DNA of 64,000 bases, from positions 1 through 64,000 of the forward strand of contig JAJRRU010000015.1 of NCBI GenBank assembly GCA_024279135.1. The letters run 5' to 3'. Below, one piece after another: positions 1 to 8,523 of this stretch (positions within the stretch are counted from its first letter, which is position 1; every line of letters begins with the position of its first letter). The position numbers and the translations under genes are program-made. The notes under the pieces are model-generated. The model saw nothing but the letters and a program-made list of their open reading frames with translations, made no database searches and was not told the DNA's origin. This DNA comes from Alphaproteobacteria bacterium. GTDB taxonomy: Bacteria > Pseudomonadota > Alphaproteobacteria > Rhodospirillales > Casp-alpha2.

Positions 1-1
1 A

Positions 2-82
2 ATCTGCGAAGGGAAAACGCCCATGCAGACTCTGGAGGACGGCAAAAGTATCTGGAAGGAAAAGTTTGTAGACCAAATTTGA
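2..82 (+). pseudogene. IS481-family transposase, C-terminal end (cut by window edge)
   Basis: An open frame enters from the left edge and stops at 80-82. Its 26 residues contain GKTPMQTLEDGKSIW, which resembles the extreme C-terminus of IS481-type DDE transposases, where a GKTPMQT or GRTPMET motif precedes the stop. The rest of the gene, if present, lies outside the window. About 30 bases after the stop comes a candidate terminal repeat at 112-138, which fits the right end of such an element. Family identity is from memory of the motif. Confidence 0.55.
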
Positions 83-111
83 CCTGACAGACGCCACGTC
101 GAATCTGGTAA

Positions 112-138
112 CTGTCAGATCAAGTCTGAACCACTACA
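112..138. repeat. candidate right terminal repeat of an IS481-like element
   Basis: The stretch starts CTGTCAGATCAAG and ends CCACTACA. Read on the other strand it begins TGTAGTGG, and IS481 elements typically begin with TGT and end with ACA. It follows the transposase stop at 82 by 30 bases. The CTGACAG/CTGTCAG pair at 84-90 and 112-118 forms a short inverted repeat. The matching left end is outside the window, so this is an inference. Confidence 0.4.
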
Positions 139-377
139 TTTAAGGTGTATTCCAATGTTTGATCTTGCTGTCTTTGTGTAATTCCATAAACCTCTGCTGG
201 TGTTTGACCGTCCATGGAGATCGTGATCTTTGCCTCCTTGAGATCACTGGCAAACTCAAAGCTGGTGAACTGACTTCCCTGATCGGTATTGAAGATTTCC
301 GGGCGACCATATTTGCACAGAGCTTGGTTCAGAGCCTCAATACATAATCCAGCACCGTAATTGCGGCTTCCTGATAC
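139..377 (-). pseudogene. IS3-family transposase orfB remnant with internal deletion
   Basis: Reverse-strand translation from 377 gives residues matching the DDE core of IS3-type integrases: CKYGRPEIFNTDQGSQFTS carries the second catalytic Asp in NTDQGSQF. The reading then goes from ISMDG straight to QTPAEVYG. In intact proteins ISMDG is followed by the RLWRS and YNxxRPH region and only later by LDGxTPAEVY. About 60 residues including the catalytic Glu are therefore missing. The joint falls where both source motifs encode DG, which suggests deletion between short direct repeats. The frame runs on into the IS481 end and stops at 120-122. This fragment cannot be active. Confidence 0.65.
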
Positions 378-413
378 TCAGGGGCTATTCAGTACAAACT
401 AAACTTACTATTT

Positions 414-1382
414 CTATTTCGTATCAGAAAAGTGGCAAGCTACATCACCACCATGGTTTACCTGAAGCAAATGAGGTTCATCAGTTTCACACTGTTGTGC
501 TGTGATTGGGCAGCGAGTATTAAAACGGCAACCTGAGGGAGAGTACATGGGGCTTGGAGGCTCTCCACTTAAAATAATACGTTCACGGTTTTTTTCCACA
601 CGAGGATCAGGCGACGGTACTGCTGACAAGAGTGCCTGTGTATATGGGTGTGTAGGTGCTTCAAATATGGAATTTACATCACCGACCTCGACAACTTTAC
701 CTAAATACATGACGCTCACGCTGCTGCACATTTCCCGGACAATTGCGAGGTCGTGAGAGATAATAACAATCGTCAGTCCAAGTGTCCTTTGTAATTCAGT
801 AAAAAGACCAACAATTTGTGCCCGGATAGATACGTCCAAGGCACTTAATGGTTCATCGCAAATCAGGATTGATGGCTTTAATGCCAGAGCACGTGCAATA
901 GCAACACGTTGGCGTTGGCCTCCTGATAAAGAGCGTGGAAGACGATCCAGTACCGTATCAGGTAAATGCACCAACTCCAGTAACTCATTGATACGTTGAC
1001 GACGATCTAATGGACGTTTTTGCCCGTGGATAAGTAATGGCTCCTCAAGTGACTGACCGATTGTTTGGCGACGGCTCAAGGAACCAAGTGGATTTTGAAA
1101 GACGAACTGCATCTCTTTGGCAAACTTCAACCTGTCTCTGCTCATCCAATCAGCAATTGAGCGGCCGTTAATATTAACCTCTCCTGCTGTTTGCTTTTGC
1201 AGGCCAACAATTGTACGTGCGAGTGTTGTTTTTCCACAACCGGATTCACCGACGATAGCATGAAACGATCCGACAGGAACGGAAAGATCGATACCATCGA
1301 CTGCACGGACGGGATGTTCCGCATCTGACGCAGGGAAATGAACTTTGACTCCACGGACCTCTACAGCAATTGGTTCAGGCAT
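414..1382 (-). CDS. peptide-type ABC transporter, ATP-binding protein (DppF/OppF type)
   Basis: A cytoplasmic ATPase of about 322 residues that would power uptake through the two permeases upstream. Visible motifs are Walker A GESGCGKTT, signature LSGGQRQRVA, Walker B ILICDEPLSALD and the switch histidine in VIISHD. It ends with the cysteine-bearing oligopeptide-transporter C-terminal domain (CRFNTRCPITAQQC). The start at 1382 (MPEPIAVEV) overlaps the preceding ATPase stop by 8 bases, as expected for translational coupling. An upstream ATG at 1412 would add ten residues and lies deeper inside that gene. It is the last gene of the operon. Substrate (peptide, nickel or other) cannot be told from the ATPase. 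Confidence 0.93.
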   Translation of the reverse strand: MPEPIAVEVRGVKVHFPASDAEHPVRAVDGIDLSVPVGSFHAIVGESGCGKTTLARTIVGLQKQTAGEVNINGRSIADWMSRDRLKFAKEMQFVFQNPLGSLSRRQTIGQSLEEPLLIHGQKRPLDRRQRINELLELVHLPDTVLDRLPRSLSGGQRQRVAIARALALKPSILICDEPLSALDVSIRAQIVGLFTELQRTLGLTIVIISHDLAIVREMCSSVSVMYLGKVVEVGDVNSIFEAPTHPYTQALLSAVPSPDPRVEKNRERIILSGEPPSPMYSPSGCRFNTRCPITAQQCETDEPHLLQVNHGGDVACHFSDTK

Positions 1383-2394
1383 TACCTTTTCCTTTAATAT
1401 TCGCAATCTCAACGGGACATGCTACGAGGTGAACACCGTCAGAACTTTCGATCTCTTTCAGGGTGGGTCTAATCTGCCAACATGTTTCAATCGCATTTGA
1501 ACAACGGTCCGAAAAACGACACCCTGGTTTTAACTGCGATTGATCAGGCGGTGTACCTGGGATGCCAGTTAGAAGTTCAGATTGCTTGGCTCGAAGATCA
1601 GGGACAGACGCAAGCAACCCTTTGGTATAGGGATGAACGGGGTTTATCAGAACTTCGGTTACTGTTCCGGTTTCAGCAACCCGTCCGGCATATAGTATTA
1701 CAATTCGGTCCGCCACAGCTGCAACAACACCGATGTCATGCGTAATCAATACAATTGCAATGTTCTCATCTCGCTGGATCTCTTTAAGAAGCTCCAGAAT
1801 CTGTGCTTGCACCGTGGCATCCAGGGCCGTGGTGGGTTCATCCGCAATGAGAATTCGCGGTCTTCCAGCAAGAGCCAGAGCAATCATGGCACGCTGTAAC
1901 ATACCCCCCGACATTTCATGGGGGTAACGTGTGTAACGATCAACTGGGTCTGGTATGCCCGTTCGACGAAGCAGATCAAGCGCAATCTCTTTGGATTTTT
2001 CTTTAGATGCGCCGGTTAAACGGAAAACCTGTGATGCAAGCTGTGGACCAATACGCTTCATCGGGTTGAGAGCGCTGATCGGATCCTGAAAAACAACGCC
2101 GTAATTGCCACCGCGTAGTTTTGCGAGGCTTTTCTCACTCTGTCCTATGAGGTTTTGATCCCCGCTTCGCGCAATACCTTTCATATCCACCGATACACCT
2201 TCAGGAAGCAAGCCAAGCGGCCCAAGTGTCATTACAGTTTTTCCCGAACCACTTTCACCAACAATGGCCAGAGTCTCTCCGGGATAAACCGAGAATGAGC
2301 AGCCATCGACAGCGCGAACGGAAACATTGGCCGCATAGAGGTCAATAACCAGATTCTCAACTTCAAATATAGGTTCATCTAATTTAATGTTCAT
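1375..2394 (-). CDS. peptide-type ABC transporter, ATP-binding protein (DppD/OppD type)
   Basis: The second ATPase of the importer, 339 residues. It has Walker A GESGSGKT, signature MSGGMLQRAMIA (the relaxed form usual in DppD proteins), Walker B ILIADEPTTALD, the switch histidine in VLITHD, and the C-terminal HPYTKGLL plus cysteine region typical of the family. Its start overlaps the permease stop at 2391 by 4 bases, and its 3' end overlaps the next ATPase, so the operon is tightly coupled. It should heterodimerise with the 414-1382 product. Confidence 0.94.
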   Translation of the reverse strand: MNIKLDEPIFEVENLVIDLYAANVSVRAVDGCSFSVYPGETLAIVGESGSGKTVMTLGPLGLLPEGVSVDMKGIARSGDQNLIGQSEKSLAKLRGGNYGVVFQDPISALNPMKRIGPQLASQVFRLTGASKEKSKEIALDLLRRTGIPDPVDRYTRYPHEMSGGMLQRAMIALALAGRPRILIADEPTTALDATVQAQILELLKEIQRDENIAIVLITHDIGVVAAVADRIVILYAGRVAETGTVTEVLINPVHPYTKGLLASVPDLRAKQSELLTGIPGTPPDQSQLKPGCRFSDRCSNAIETCWQIRPTLKEIESSDGVHLVACPVEIANIKGKGNA

Positions 2395-3305
2395 TGGTCG
2401 ACTTTTCCATCCAGAATAATGTCTTCTTCCAGTTGTCTCTGGCGCTTTTTGCGTTTCAACTTATAACCACGGAGCGCTCTGGGCACCTTCTGGAGAGCAA
2501 ACTGCTCGCCCAGCAGGTTAAAGCTGACAACAACAAGGGTAAGAGCGATGCCCGGCAGGATGACAAGTCTTGGGTATTCCTCGAGATAACTCATACCATC
2601 TACCAACATCTGCCCCCATTCCGGTGTCGGTGGTTCTACGCCGAGACCAAGAAAACTCAATGTCGCAATGGCTAGCACTAATGCGCCAGCATCTGCACTG
2701 GCGTACACAATAACAAGAGAAAGAACATGAGGTAAAATATGACGAAAGAAGATGTGCAGGTGGCCTGAACCCATGACTCGGGCTGCTTCGATATAAGGCT
2801 GGTGCAATTCAGATATGACCACGGCGCGACTCATGCGGGCATAGTTCGCCCACCATGCCATCGTTAAGGCCATGATCATAGACCAATATCCAGGGCCAAT
2901 GACCCCGATAATAGCGAGTGCAAAAATCAAGCTTGGGAGGCTGAGAACGATATCGATTATACTAATCAGCACCAGTTCTATTTTGCCACCGACATAACCG
3001 GCAAAAGAACCAATAATGACTCCGATAAACAACGCCGCTATCAGAACAATCGACATAGCAAAAAGAGAGACCCGTACTCCGCTAATTAATCGGCTTAACA
3101 TATCTCTGCCAAGATAGTCCGTGCCCAGCCAATGAGCTGCGCTAGGACCTTCCAGGGTTACCGAATAATCCTGTACAACAGGATCATAGGGTGTGATCCA
3201 CGGTGAAAAAATGGCAATTGCAATAAACACCAGAACCGGCGTGAGAACGAGCCACGGCCATTTGGCTGCGGCATTAAAAGTCTTGTTGAAAGTTGATTTA
3301 TCCAT
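2391..3305 (-). CDS. peptide-type ABC transporter permease (DppC type)
   Basis: An inner-membrane permease of about 304 residues with an N-terminal membrane span (WPWLVLTPVLVFIAIAIFSPW) followed by the DppC-type segment TPYDP and LGTDYLGRDMLSRLISG. The EAA loop that contacts the ATPases is EAARVMGSGHLHIFFRHILP. The start at 3305 (MDKSTFNKT) overlaps the preceding permease stop by 8 bases. A longer reading from 3332 would only add residues inside that gene. The last 40 residues are unusually lysine- and arginine-rich (LKRKKRQRQ). Confidence 0.93.
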   Translation of the reverse strand: MDKSTFNKTFNAAAKWPWLVLTPVLVFIAIAIFSPWITPYDPVVQDYSVTLEGPSAAHWLGTDYLGRDMLSRLISGVRVSLFAMSIVLIAALFIGVIIGSFAGYVGGKIELVLISIIDIVLSLPSLIFALAIIGVIGPGYWSMIMALTMAWWANYARMSRAVVISELHQPYIEAARVMGSGHLHIFFRHILPHVLSLVIVYASADAGALVLAIATLSFLGLGVEPPTPEWGQMLVDGMSYLEEYPRLVILPGIALTLVVVSFNLLGEQFALQKVPRALRGYKLKRKKRQRQLEEDIILDGKVDQ

Positions 3306-4239
3306 GAGTTTCACGCCTGATACGTGGGTCAATAAACAGGCAAACGATATCGACGAAAAGATTTACAAACACAAAGAATACGATGAACAACAGAAGTGTT
3401 GCCTGCATGGAAATAAAGTCGCGAAACCGAATAGCCTCAATAAAAAATGCACCAATGCCATTCAGGGCAAACACCGTTTCGACAACAATCGATCCGATTA
3501 TCATCAAGGTAAACTGTGCGCCGAATGTCGTGAGATAGGGTACTGCAATGTTTGGCAATGCTTCATAGATTAACACGGACGAACGGGAATAACCTTTTGC
3601 AAATCCGGTCGTCGCAAAGGGTCGTGACATAATTTCCTGTAAATTGACACGCACAACACGGCTTAGAACAGAGCCCGGGAACAAGGCGATGGTAACACAG
3701 GGCATAATCCACGACACAAAGGAACCACCCCCGAAAGCTGGCAGCCACCCCAAAGAAACTGAAAAAACAATTACAAGCAGCGCTGCTACAAAGAAATTAG
3801 GTGTTGATGCACCGATTAAAGCAAACGCTCGCAATAAATGATCGACAGTCCGCCCGTTACTGACTGCACCCAAAAGACCGATCCCCAGAGACATCACAAA
3901 TGCAATTATACCGCCGCCACCAAGCAAGATGGCAGTAATGGGAATTCTTTCACTGAACTCCTGATCTATGGATTTTCCTGTCCGAAGGGAGTCTCCAAGG
4001 TCACCGCGTATTGCATCTGAAAACCAGCGTCCATAGCGCATCGGTAACGGGTCGTTCAATCCCAGTTCTTCTGCAATCTGCTGGACCAGTTCGGCAGATG
4101 CTGACGGGCCGGCCTTTCGTTCTGCAATAAGAGCGGCGACATTACCTGGTGCTGCTGCGATGATGGAGAACGTTAAAGCTGATGCAACAATAATTAATCC
4201 AATAGCAAGAATGATACGACGTAATATCAATTTAGACAT
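3298..4239 (-). CDS. peptide-type ABC transporter permease (DppB type)
   Basis: A 313-residue membrane protein that begins with the family-typical LILRRIILAIGLIIVASALTF span and carries the periplasmic loop LNDPLPMRYGRWFSDAIRGD. The EAA-type loop is FAKGYSRSSVLIYEALPN, with the usual Gly replaced by a Lys-Gly-Tyr context. It is the first permease gene after the binding-protein gene. The 146-base spacer in between holds a 15-bp hairpin that probably lowers expression of the downstream genes relative to the binding protein. Confidence 0.93.
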   Translation of the reverse strand: MSKLILRRIILAIGLIIVASALTFSIIAAAPGNVAALIAERKAGPSASAELVQQIAEELGLNDPLPMRYGRWFSDAIRGDLGDSLRTGKSIDQEFSERIPITAILLGGGGIIAFVMSLGIGLLGAVSNGRTVDHLLRAFALIGASTPNFFVAALLVIVFSVSLGWLPAFGGGSFVSWIMPCVTIALFPGSVLSRVVRVNLQEIMSRPFATTGFAKGYSRSSVLIYEALPNIAVPYLTTFGAQFTLMIIGSIVVETVFALNGIGAFFIEAIRFRDFISMQATLLLFIVFFVFVNLFVDIVCLFIDPRIRRETHG

Positions 4240-4334
4240 GTTTACAAATCCGTTTCCAGAGTCTTACTGTCAAAAACCAGTATAGCCTGAATTGCAAGTG
4301 AGGCAGTTGATTGTGAAAAGCAGAGCTTGGTTCA

Positions 4335-4371
4335 CGCACTGAGTGGAACCGCGACAGTTCCACTCAGTGCG
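4335..4371. terminator. 15-bp perfect hairpin between binding-protein and permease genes
   Basis: CGCACTGAGTGGAAC (4335-4349) pairs exactly with GTTCCACTCAGTGCG (4357-4371) around a 7-base loop. It lies 14 bases past the binding-protein stop on the minus strand, and no long T run follows. This position is typical of stem-loops that partly terminate transcription or protect the upstream binding-protein message from 3' decay. Confidence 0.7.
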
Positions 4372-4385
4372 ATTACACCACTAAA

Positions 4386-5951
4386 CTAGCTACCTAACTT
4401 CACACCATTGGTGGGCATGTCATAGTCTGTCGCAGAGAGTACAAACTTCGAAACATTCGAGCTGTAAGCCCAAAGCCTCTGGGGAGCAACAATTGGGCAC
4501 ACGGCCGCATTGTTATCAAGCCAGTCGTAAACTTCCTGCATTTTGGCGTCTCGTGCCGCACCACCTGTTTCAAGTGCCGTACGCAGAATTGGATCCAGAT
4601 CTGTATGGGCATAAATCTTGCCATCTGGGCCACTGTCTACATCTGAGAGGAACAGGTTGGCCAACGTACCATGAGGGTCATAGGGTGCGCCGTAGGTAAC
4701 CATAAATGTCATGTCGTATTCAAATGAAGGGCGACGATCATGAATAGTTGCATTATCCACAGATGAAATGGCTACCTTTATGCCGGTTTCTGCTAATTGG
4801 CCCTGTATCATTTCTGCAAGGCGGCGAGATCCAGGCAGGGATTCTTCGGACACCAGCAATTCGATTTCCAAAGTCTTTCCACCCTTGCTCCAACTGCCAC
4901 CGGATTCTGACCAGCCAGCACTGCTCATCTTGCCTTTTGCAGCATTCACATCACGCGGTGTAACCGTTCGGGTTTTGCCACCGGCAGGGATGTTGCCAGG
5001 AAAGACATTCGCCGTCGCGTCCGCAAATCCTTCGAACAATATTTTAACGATAGCATTGCGGTCAAGGCTCAGGCTTATGGCTTCACGAACCGCTTGCTCT
5101 GATACCATCGAAGATTTAGGTGAGAAGGCCAGCAAGATTGATGCTGTACCCGGCGCAGATATGACAGTCACATCATCGTTTTTTTGCATGGATCTGGCAC
5201 GACGTGGTGAAAGAGGAGCAACCCATTCACCACCGATGACGTCCAGATCGCCGGAACGTAATCCATTGGAACGTGCAAGCTCATCAGGCACGACCTTGAG
5301 TTCAAGTTCGTTAAAATCTGGTTTTTCACCCCAATAGTTTTCGTTTCTAACAAGGCTGGTTTTGGTGTTGTCATAACTTGTAACAACCCATGGGCCCGTG
5401 CCTATTGGTGCGATTTGTTTACCACTTGCATCAACGGCTTTTGGTGAAAGAAAACGAACCGGACGTACAATGGTCATTTCAAGAAGTCCCGCAGGCACAG
5501 GTTGCTTCAGGTGTATTGTTATTTCATGAGTGCCATCGATAGTGATATTCTTCATTGCATCAGAAATACCAATCCAGGAGAAGTCCGGCTGTCCCATCCA
5601 ACGTTTCAAATTCCATACAGCGGTTTCCCCATTGAACGGTTCGCCGTCACTAAAGGTAACGCCTTTACGTAATTTGAATGAAATGGATTTTCCGTCACTT
5701 GCCTCTGTCCAACTTTCGGCCAATGCAGGTACCAATGAACCATCCGAAGCGTAATGGATGAGCGCATCAAACACGACTGAATAGGCGCTAAGACTTGATA
5801 CGTTCTGCAAAAGATCCAGGTCACCTGTCTCCTGAGAAATTGCAATTGTCAGCTTACCATTTTCTGCCGCAATCAAACCACGAGGAAAAAGGGCTGCAAG
5901 TGAAAGAGCCGTTGTTCCGCCAATAAATACACGTCGATTTGTGTTTATCAT
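4386..5951 (-). CDS. ABC transporter substrate-binding protein, family 5 (peptide/nickel type)
   Basis: A periplasmic ligand-binding protein of about 521 residues, first gene of the importer operon. The start at 5951 (MINTNRRVFIGG) has a GGAG six bases upstream. ATGs at 5984 and 5963 lack a ribosome site. NRRVFIGGTTALSLAALFP resembles a twin-arginine signal and ends near LIAAENG. The mature part has family-5 landmarks: LAESWTEASDGKSISFKLRKG (shortened here as LAESW and KLRKGVTFSDGEPFNG), IGTGPWVV and the late VCPIVAPQRLWAYS region. The family binds di- and oligopeptides, nickel, opines or some sugars, and sequence alone does not choose between them. Confidence 0.92.
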   Translation of the reverse strand: MINTNRRVFIGGTTALSLAALFPRGLIAAENGKLTIAISQETGDLDLLQNVSSLSAYSVVFDALIHYASDGSLVPALAESWTEASDGKSISFKLRKGVTFSDGEPFNGETAVWNLKRWMGQPDFSWIGISDAMKNITIDGTHEITIHLKQPVPAGLLEMTIVRPVRFLSPKAVDASGKQIAPIGTGPWVVTSYDNTKTSLVRNENYWGEKPDFNELELKVVPDELARSNGLRSGDLDVIGGEWVAPLSPRRARSMQKNDDVTVISAPGTASILLAFSPKSSMVSEQAVREAISLSLDRNAIVKILFEGFADATANVFPGNIPAGGKTRTVTPRDVNAAKGKMSSAGWSESGGSWSKGGKTLEIELLVSEESLPGSRRLAEMIQGQLAETGIKVAISSVDNATIHDRRPSFEYDMTFMVTYGAPYDPHGTLANLFLSDVDSGPDGKIYAHTDLDPILRTALETGGAARDAKMQEVYDWLDNNAAVCPIVAPQRLWAYSSNVSKFVLSATDYDMPTNGVKLGS

Positions 5952-6194
5952 GTTAGTCTCCATAAGATTTGTATAACGGAGCACTGAGACGACAATCTTC
6001 GCCGTGTCATTGCTACGATTAGAATTTCAAATTCTCAAATATGCGTTTTTGTATTGTGAAATTTGTATCAAAATTTCTCTGGTGGAATTAGATCGCAACC
6101 ATAGCGCAAACAAATACACCAGAATGCCAAGACAGGGTACTGTCTGCATTCAAACGCAATATTACTGGCAGATGTGTGCCAGGATTATTGAAAT

Positions 6195-6788
6195 TTATAC
6201 TTTTGGAGGATGGAATATACCTGAGGAGAGGTTAGAAGGGGCATCAGACAAAATAAAAGGATGCCGTGAAGACGTTAATTGATTGACGTTTTCATTGATT
6301 AAATTTGCTGTATAAAAAAACGCATCATAAATGTGATTTGTGTTGTGATAACCAAGCTTTGCCAGAGTATTGATCAAATCATTAAGCGTTTGTATTTTTC
6401 CTGGGTTGGGTTCTTCACCCGAAGTTTTATTATGTGTTTTGTGCCTGCCGACGAACTGCCCAGCTAATCCTTTTGGTGCTTCTGCAATAACTTTGGTTAT
6501 GACAACCTTGGCAGTGCTGTTAACCGTATGCAAATGAGCAATGACAGAATTGGAGAATAAAACATTTATAATCAAACTGCATGCCAGCATAAAAATGGCA
6601 GAAAAACGTAGGCCATTGAGAAAATTAAATTTTACATAATTATTACTAATTCGTCTTTGTATAATCGGGGGAATTTGATTTATAAAAGAAAATGTTGTAT
6701 TCACTTTTGCTGCAAAAAGGCAAAGCATAGTCAATACAAAATCTTTTAGATATCTCTGTATTCTGACAGTGTTTATTATAGATGCCAT
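6195..6788 (-). CDS. hypothetical protein with hydrophobic segments (doubtful)
   Basis: A 197-codon frame in AT-rich DNA, not recognised. Two hydrophobic stretches are visible: residues 17-27 (DFVLTMLCLFAA) and about 61-85 (FSAIFMLACSLIINVLFSNS). The second could be a signal peptide if translation began at the internal Met before LACSL. The C-terminal half is polar with no known motif. No clear Shine-Dalgarno sequence precedes either start. It could equally be a chance frame, since stop codons are fewer on this strand than expected but the codon use is irregular. Confidence 0.3.
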   Translation of the reverse strand: MASIINTVRIQRYLKDFVLTMLCLFAAKVNTTFSFINQIPPIIQRRISNNYVKFNFLNGLRFSAIFMLACSLIINVLFSNSVIAHLHTVNSTAKVVITKVIAEAPKGLAGQFVGRHKTHNKTSGEEPNPGKIQTLNDLINTLAKLGYHNTNHIYDAFFYTANLINENVNQLTSSRHPFILSDAPSNLSSGIFHPPKV

Positions 6789-7096
6789 GAATCAGTAGTG
6801 TTCTCGCTACTCTTTAAAGAGAACGTAGATTCAATATCTACAACAACACCTGATGACAGAAGACGAGTTAGCTCTGTCATCGTTTGTTCTTTGAAATAAG
6901 AATGAACGTTCACAATTTTCCCCATAAGAATACACTTACTTATTCCAACTATAATTTGTTGTGTAATTTTGTCTATAAAAAAATAAAACGGCTTTTTAAA
7001 GAATGTGACCATCTCACCGTAATTTACAGTGAGCATAGCCACTGTCCAGCCCCTCGTTATGTACCACTTATTTATAGAGTTTTCCGACTTTCTCAC
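6776..7096 (-). CDS. hypothetical protein (very doubtful)
   Basis: A 106-codon frame overlapping the start of the 6195-6788 frame by 13 bases. It contains MVTFFKKPFYFFIDKITQQI and a polar tail ending in TTDSWHL. No family is recognised, no ribosome site stands out and the region is AT-rich. It is recorded because the overlap with the following frame would be consistent with coupling if both were real. A chance frame is about as likely. Confidence 0.18.
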   Translation of the reverse strand: MRKSENSINKWYITRGWTVAMLTVNYGEMVTFFKKPFYFFIDKITQQIIVGISKCILMGKIVNVHSYFKEQTMTELTRLLSSGVVVDIESTFSLKSSENTTDSWHL

Positions 7097-7188
7097 GACG
7101 GCGGGTTGGTTGCGTTGTCGGGATAGAATGAACTATTTATAGAATGAAGACTTGCCCTAAATTAATGGCTCGGCAAGAAAAAATGTCA

Positions 7189-7869
7189 TCATCGCGCGAT
7201 CCATATCTGGGGCAGGTCCGTGAGCCTGTCCAAATCATGCAATCTGGACAGGTGGTCATCGCTCATGACCGTCTGGGCCGGGAATAACAGATAACCATCC
7301 GCTGTCTTGAAATCGCGCTCCAGTATATCACCCACTTTGATTTGAGGAACGGCAATGCACAGACCGTTGGATGGAGAACTTTCTTCCAGTTTGCTTGCTG
7401 GGGAGGCACTGTCATTGAAAATATCAGGAATTTTTATCTCGTGGTAGGTTGTGGGTCCCTCAATATGTCTGTCAGATGAAAGCAGACTTTTAATGCGGTC
7501 CATTAAGTCCTGGGGATCGCCATTTTTCGAAATAAACGCATCACATGACAATGCCAGGGCCGTGCCGAATACCGATGATTCGTTTGATCCCGTAAAAGCA
7601 ATAAATGGTGTATTGGAAGGCGCCGCACACATGCCCACACGGAGCGCTTTCAGGAGCTGTAATCCATTCATCGGTTTCATCATAATATCGGAAATAATCA
7701 GATCAAAATTGACGTTTTCCATTTTCGTGAGTGCGTCACTGCCATCAACAGCCTCATGGATATTTTCGATAGCCATGTTGGAAAGCAGGCGTTTCAATAA
7801 AGACATCATGAACGGCTCATCTTCAACGATCAGGATGCATGCTTGCTCCAGAGATTTGGTATTCGCCAT
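7189..7869 (-). CDS. response regulator with a non-DNA-binding C-terminal region
   Basis: About 226 residues. Residues 10-135 form a receiver domain: acidic pair E16/D17 in LIVEDEP, phospho-acceptor D61 in IISDIMM, Thr in AFTGS and Lys in ISKNG. The C-terminal part (DILERDFKTADGYLLFPAQ) has no helix-turn-helix. It recalls the short module that follows receivers in some HD-GYP regulators (pattern D..dG.lLlp...v), but the HD-GYP catalytic part is absent. The start at 7869 (MANTKSLEQ) follows an AAGAGAT stretch; longer readings to 7947 lack support. No histidine kinase gene is adjacent, so its partner is unknown. Confidence 0.85.
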   Translation of the reverse strand: MANTKSLEQACILIVEDEPFMMSLLKRLLSNMAIENIHEAVDGSDALTKMENVNFDLIISDIMMKPMNGLQLLKALRVGMCAAPSNTPFIAFTGSNESSVFGTALALSCDAFISKNGDPQDLMDRIKSLLSSDRHIEGPTTYHEIKIPDIFNDSASPASKLEESSPSNGLCIAVPQIKVGDILERDFKTADGYLLFPAQTVMSDDHLSRLHDLDRLTDLPQIWIAR

Positions 7870-8025
7870 TGTTATTATCTCTTTTTTACCAATTCGAAGT
7901 TTGTGTGAATTTACTGTACCATCATATGGCGGCAAACAAGATAACAATAATAATTCTATTGTTTATATTTGATTAGTAAGTTTTAGGGCAGTTTTTCAGA
8001 AATCCTGGCATGTAGACGGTTCATT

Positions 8026-8523
8026 ATGAAAATGAAATTATATCCAGTGATATTGATCATGGGTGTTTCGGGTTGTGGCAAGACAACGATTGGAAAATTA
8101 CTGGCTGAACACCTGGGCGGATTTTTTGTGGATGCAGACGACCTGCACCCCGAAGCCAACCGGGATAAAATGTCGCACGGAATACCCCTGAATGATGAAG
8201 ACCGCTGGCCCTGGTTAGGTGTGGTTTCCAGCGTTGTTCAGCAACACACAGGACTGCGGCCCCTGGTGCTGGCGTGCTCTGCCCTGAAGAAGTCATACCG
8301 GGACCGGCTTTCATTGGGAAAAAGCCAGATTATTCATCTCTGCGGAGCCCGTGATATAATTGAATACAGACTGTCGGCCCGACAGGACCACTTTATGCCC
8401 AGCCGTTTACTCGACAGTCAAATCGATGATCTGGAAGAACCTGAAGAGGCCATAATAATCTCTGTTGATAATACGCCCGGTAATATTGTCGATCAGATCA
8501 GCCGTCAGCTGATAAAAATATAA
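8026..8523 (+). CDS. gntK: gluconokinase
   Basis: A 165-residue cytosolic kinase that phosphorylates gluconate to 6-phosphogluconate. The P-loop MGVSGCGKTTIGK is followed by the family-specific DADDLHPEANRDKMSHGIPL and DEDRWPWL motifs, then CSALKKSYRDRL and the lid-like RQDHFMPSRLLDSQ. Length matches GntK (about 165-175). It stands alone, with no gluconate transporter or GntR nearby, but it fits the uronate and sugar-acid genes found 22 kb downstream. Confidence 0.95.
   Translation: MKMKLYPVILIMGVSGCGKTTIGKLLAEHLGGFFVDADDLHPEANRDKMSHGIPLNDEDRWPWLGVVSSVVQQHTGLRPLVLACSALKKSYRDRLSLGKSQIIHLCGARDIIEYRLSARQDHFMPSRLLDSQIDDLEEPEEAIIISVDNTPGNIVDQISRQLIKI

Larger units (their letters stand above)
5952..7188. 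other. AT-rich 1.2-kb region without a confident gene
   Basis: Base composition is visibly richer in A and T than in the catabolic regions further right, with many TTTTAT and AATAAA runs. Two overlapping minus-strand frames (6195-6788 and 6776-7096) and one plus-strand frame (6004-6282) are open. None shows a recognised motif and none has a convincing ribosome site. The left part must hold the promoter of the ABC operon starting at 5951. Together with the IS remnants at 1-380 this suggests an acquired or decaying segment. Confidence 0.5.

Noticed and set aside
6004-6282. 92-codon plus frame in the AT-rich region
   Set aside because: No ribosome site, no motif, overlaps an opposite-strand frame of equal doubt.
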